From Methylocystis sp. (GTDB lineage: Bacteria > Pseudomonadota > Alphaproteobacteria > Rhizobiales > Beijerinckiaceae), in the NCBI GenBank assembly GCA_022843405.1, contig JALHNQ010000009.1:1-64000 (forward strand): a stretch of DNA of 64,000 bases, in the 5' to 3' direction. The notes beneath the pieces were generated by a model. The model did not search any database, was not told the origin of the DNA, and saw only the letters and a list, made by a program, of their open reading frames with translations. Both the position numbers and the translations under genes were made by a program. This document shows, one piece after another, positions 62,914 to 64,000 of this stretch (position 1 is its first letter; each line of letters opens with the position of its first letter).

Positions 62914-63681
62914 ATGATTGATCGAAGTTCCGAGCGAGAGGGCTCGACCCATTTCGGCTATTCCGAAGTCCCCTTGAGCGAGAAACAGGGCCTCGTCGAC
63001 GACGTCTTTCATAAGGTCGCGCGTCGCTACGACATCATGAACGACCTCATGTCGGGCGGCATGCACCGGCTGTGGAAAGACACATTGGTCGCCAAGGTCA
63101 ATGCGCGCGGGCGCAAGGGGTTTCGCCATCTCGACGTGGCCGGCGGCACGGGCGACATCGCCTTTCGCATCGCTGCCGGCGCGGCGCATGACGCTGAAAT
63201 CGTCGTGCTCGACATTAATGGCGAGATGCTCGACGTCGGCAAGGATCGGGCGCGCGAGCGCGGGCTTTCCGGCGTTGAATTCGTGCAGGCCAACGCCGAA
63301 TCGCTCCCCTTTCCCGACGCGCATTTCGACAGCTACACGATCGCTTTCGGCATCCGCAACGTGCCGCGCATCGATGTCGCTCTTGCCGAAGCCTATCGCG
63401 TGCTGAAGCCCGGCGGCCGTTTCCTGTGCTTAGAATTTTCGCAAGTCGCCGTCCCCGGACTCGACAAGCTTTATGAAGCCTATTCGTTCAACGTTATTCC
63501 GACCATCGGCAAATTCGTCGCCGGAGACGCCGAGCCCTACCGCTATCTTGTCGAATCGATCCGCAAATTTCCCAGCGCCGAGGAATTCGAACGCATGATC
63601 CGCAGAGCGGGCTTTCGCCGCACCGGCTATGAGCGGCTGACCGGCGGCGTGGTGGCGATTCATTCCGGCTGGAAAAGCTGA
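62914..63681 (+). CDS. ubiE: Ubiquinone/menaquinone biosynthesis C-methyltransferase
   Basis: A 255-residue SAM-dependent enzyme that C-methylates the ubiquinone precursor ring. The N-terminal [20 protein letters not shown] and GGMHRLWKD are signature motifs; the SAM motif I is [13 protein letters not shown], with ITFGIRNV-type text ([10 protein letters not shown]) and [13 protein letters not shown] following. The length is standard. It is followed after 22 bases by ubiB on the same strand. Confidence 0.96.
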   Translation: MIDRSSEREGSTHFGYSEVPLSEKQGLVDDVFHKVARRYDIMNDLMSGGMHRLWKDTLVAKVNARGRKGFRHLDVAGGTGDIAFRIAAGAAHDAEIVVLDINGEMLDVGKDRARERGLSGVEFVQANAESLPFPDAHFDSYTIAFGIRNVPRIDVALAEAYRVLKPGGRFLCLEFSQVAVPGLDKLYEAYSFNVIPTIGKFVAGDAEPYRYLVESIRKFPSAEEFERMIRRAGFRRTGYERLTGGVVAIHSGWKS

Positions 63682-63703
63682 CCTCTAAAGCGCGGCGGCA
63701 TTC

Positions 63704-64000
63704 GTGATTCTTGGCGTCGGTCATTTCTATCGTCTGGCGCGCGCCGGCTACATCATGGCGCGCGAGGGCGTCTTCGCGCTTCTCGACCCCACGCTTCTGC
63801 CGCCGGCGGCGGCGCCGCTGGTGCGCGTCGCCAATCTCTTCGCCGGCGGCAAGCGGGACGGCGCCGGCAAGGCGCTGGTGCGCGCGCTGGCGCAGATCGG
63901 TCCATCCTATGTGAAGCTCGGCCAGTTTCTGGCGACGCGGCCGGACATCGTCGGCGGCGAAATCGCCGATGCGCTCACCGCGCTGCAGGACCGGATGGAG
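63704..64000 (+). CDS. ubiB: UbiB ubiquinone biosynthesis kinase-like protein (truncated by window)
   Basis: The frame from GTG 63704 to the window edge gives 99 residues without a stop. It opens VILGVGHFYRLARAGYIMAR and contains the UbiB/ABC1 signature ALAQIGPSYVKLGQFLATRPD (the conserved KxGQ motif). The rest of the kinase-like domain lies outside. UbiB acts as an ATPase in ubiquinone assembly. It directly follows ubiE, as in other alphaproteobacteria. Confidence 0.93.
   Translation, partial: MILGVGHFYRLARAGYIMAREGVFALLDPTLLPPAAAPLVRVANLFAGGKRDGAGKALVRALAQIGPSYVKLGQFLATRPDIVGGEIADALTALQDRME

Noticed and set aside
1-64000. CRISPR array
   Set aside because: No regularly spaced direct repeats were seen; the repeats found are dispersed palindromes.

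Overview
The window looks like a chromosomal segment of a GC-rich alphaproteobacterium, most likely a serine-cycle methylotroph related to Methylocystis or Methylosinus. This is inferred from the gene set: malyl-CoA lyase, a glycine cleavage operon with a split P-protein, TIGR02300/TIGR02301 proteins, metX-metW, ubiE-ubiB and Rhizobiales-type intergenic repeats. No methane or methanol oxidation gene is visible, so the assignment is not proven.

Layout. (1) 1-5.1 kb is a mobile island: the end of an IS5-type element that truncates a neighbouring gene, an HUH-like replication protein candidate, unknown genes, an AlpA-type regulator and a P4-type tyrosine integrase. (2) 5.4-13.3 kb encodes a Tat-exported molybdenum hydroxylase with its 2Fe-2S subunit, a c-type cytochrome, an unknown exported protein and a deacetylase. 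Facing it are the maturation genes (two XdhC-type halves and a MocA-type nucleotidyltransferase). (3) 14.3-16.6 kb holds a PhoX-type phosphatase with foreign-looking codon use. (4) 17-23.7 kb carries assorted envelope and transport genes: an SbmA-like permease half, a VIT-family transporter, a cupin, an L,D-transpeptidase and an esterase. (5) 23.8-31.2 kb is core metabolism: leuA with a probable leucine attenuator, ppa, a Crp/Fnr regulator, and metX-metW. (6) 31.2-32.3 kb is a small AT-rich insertion bounded by a duplicated gene end. (7) 32-37 kb has a hydrolase, a glycosyltransferase and a cation antiporter. (8) 37.2-41 kb is a single low-GC 1254-residue protein beside a decayed transporter. 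Its layout (nuclease-like N-terminus, NTPase-like middle without Walker A, long helical C-terminus) suggests an undescribed one-gene defence system. (9) 41-50.8 kb contains an S24 regulator, a di-haem peroxidase, gcvT-H-PA-PB behind a tandem glycine riboswitch, hspQ and mclA. (10) 49.5-64 kb contains mntH facing an oxalate-decarboxylase-type bicupin, a phosphatase-Nudix fusion, pdxH, an FAD oxidase, an RNA methyltransferase, tlyA, an ABC exporter, mutM, ubiE and the start of ubiB.

How genes work together. XdhC and MocA proteins would build and load the cytosine-dinucleotide molybdenum cofactor for the exported hydroxylase, whose electrons could leave through the adjacent cytochrome. The glycine riboswitch ties gcv expression to glycine, which matters when one-carbon units run through serine and glycine. 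MntH could supply manganese to the neighbouring bicupin. Start codons were chosen from ribosome binding sites and family lengths. All names come from reading the translated sequence; no database search was run.
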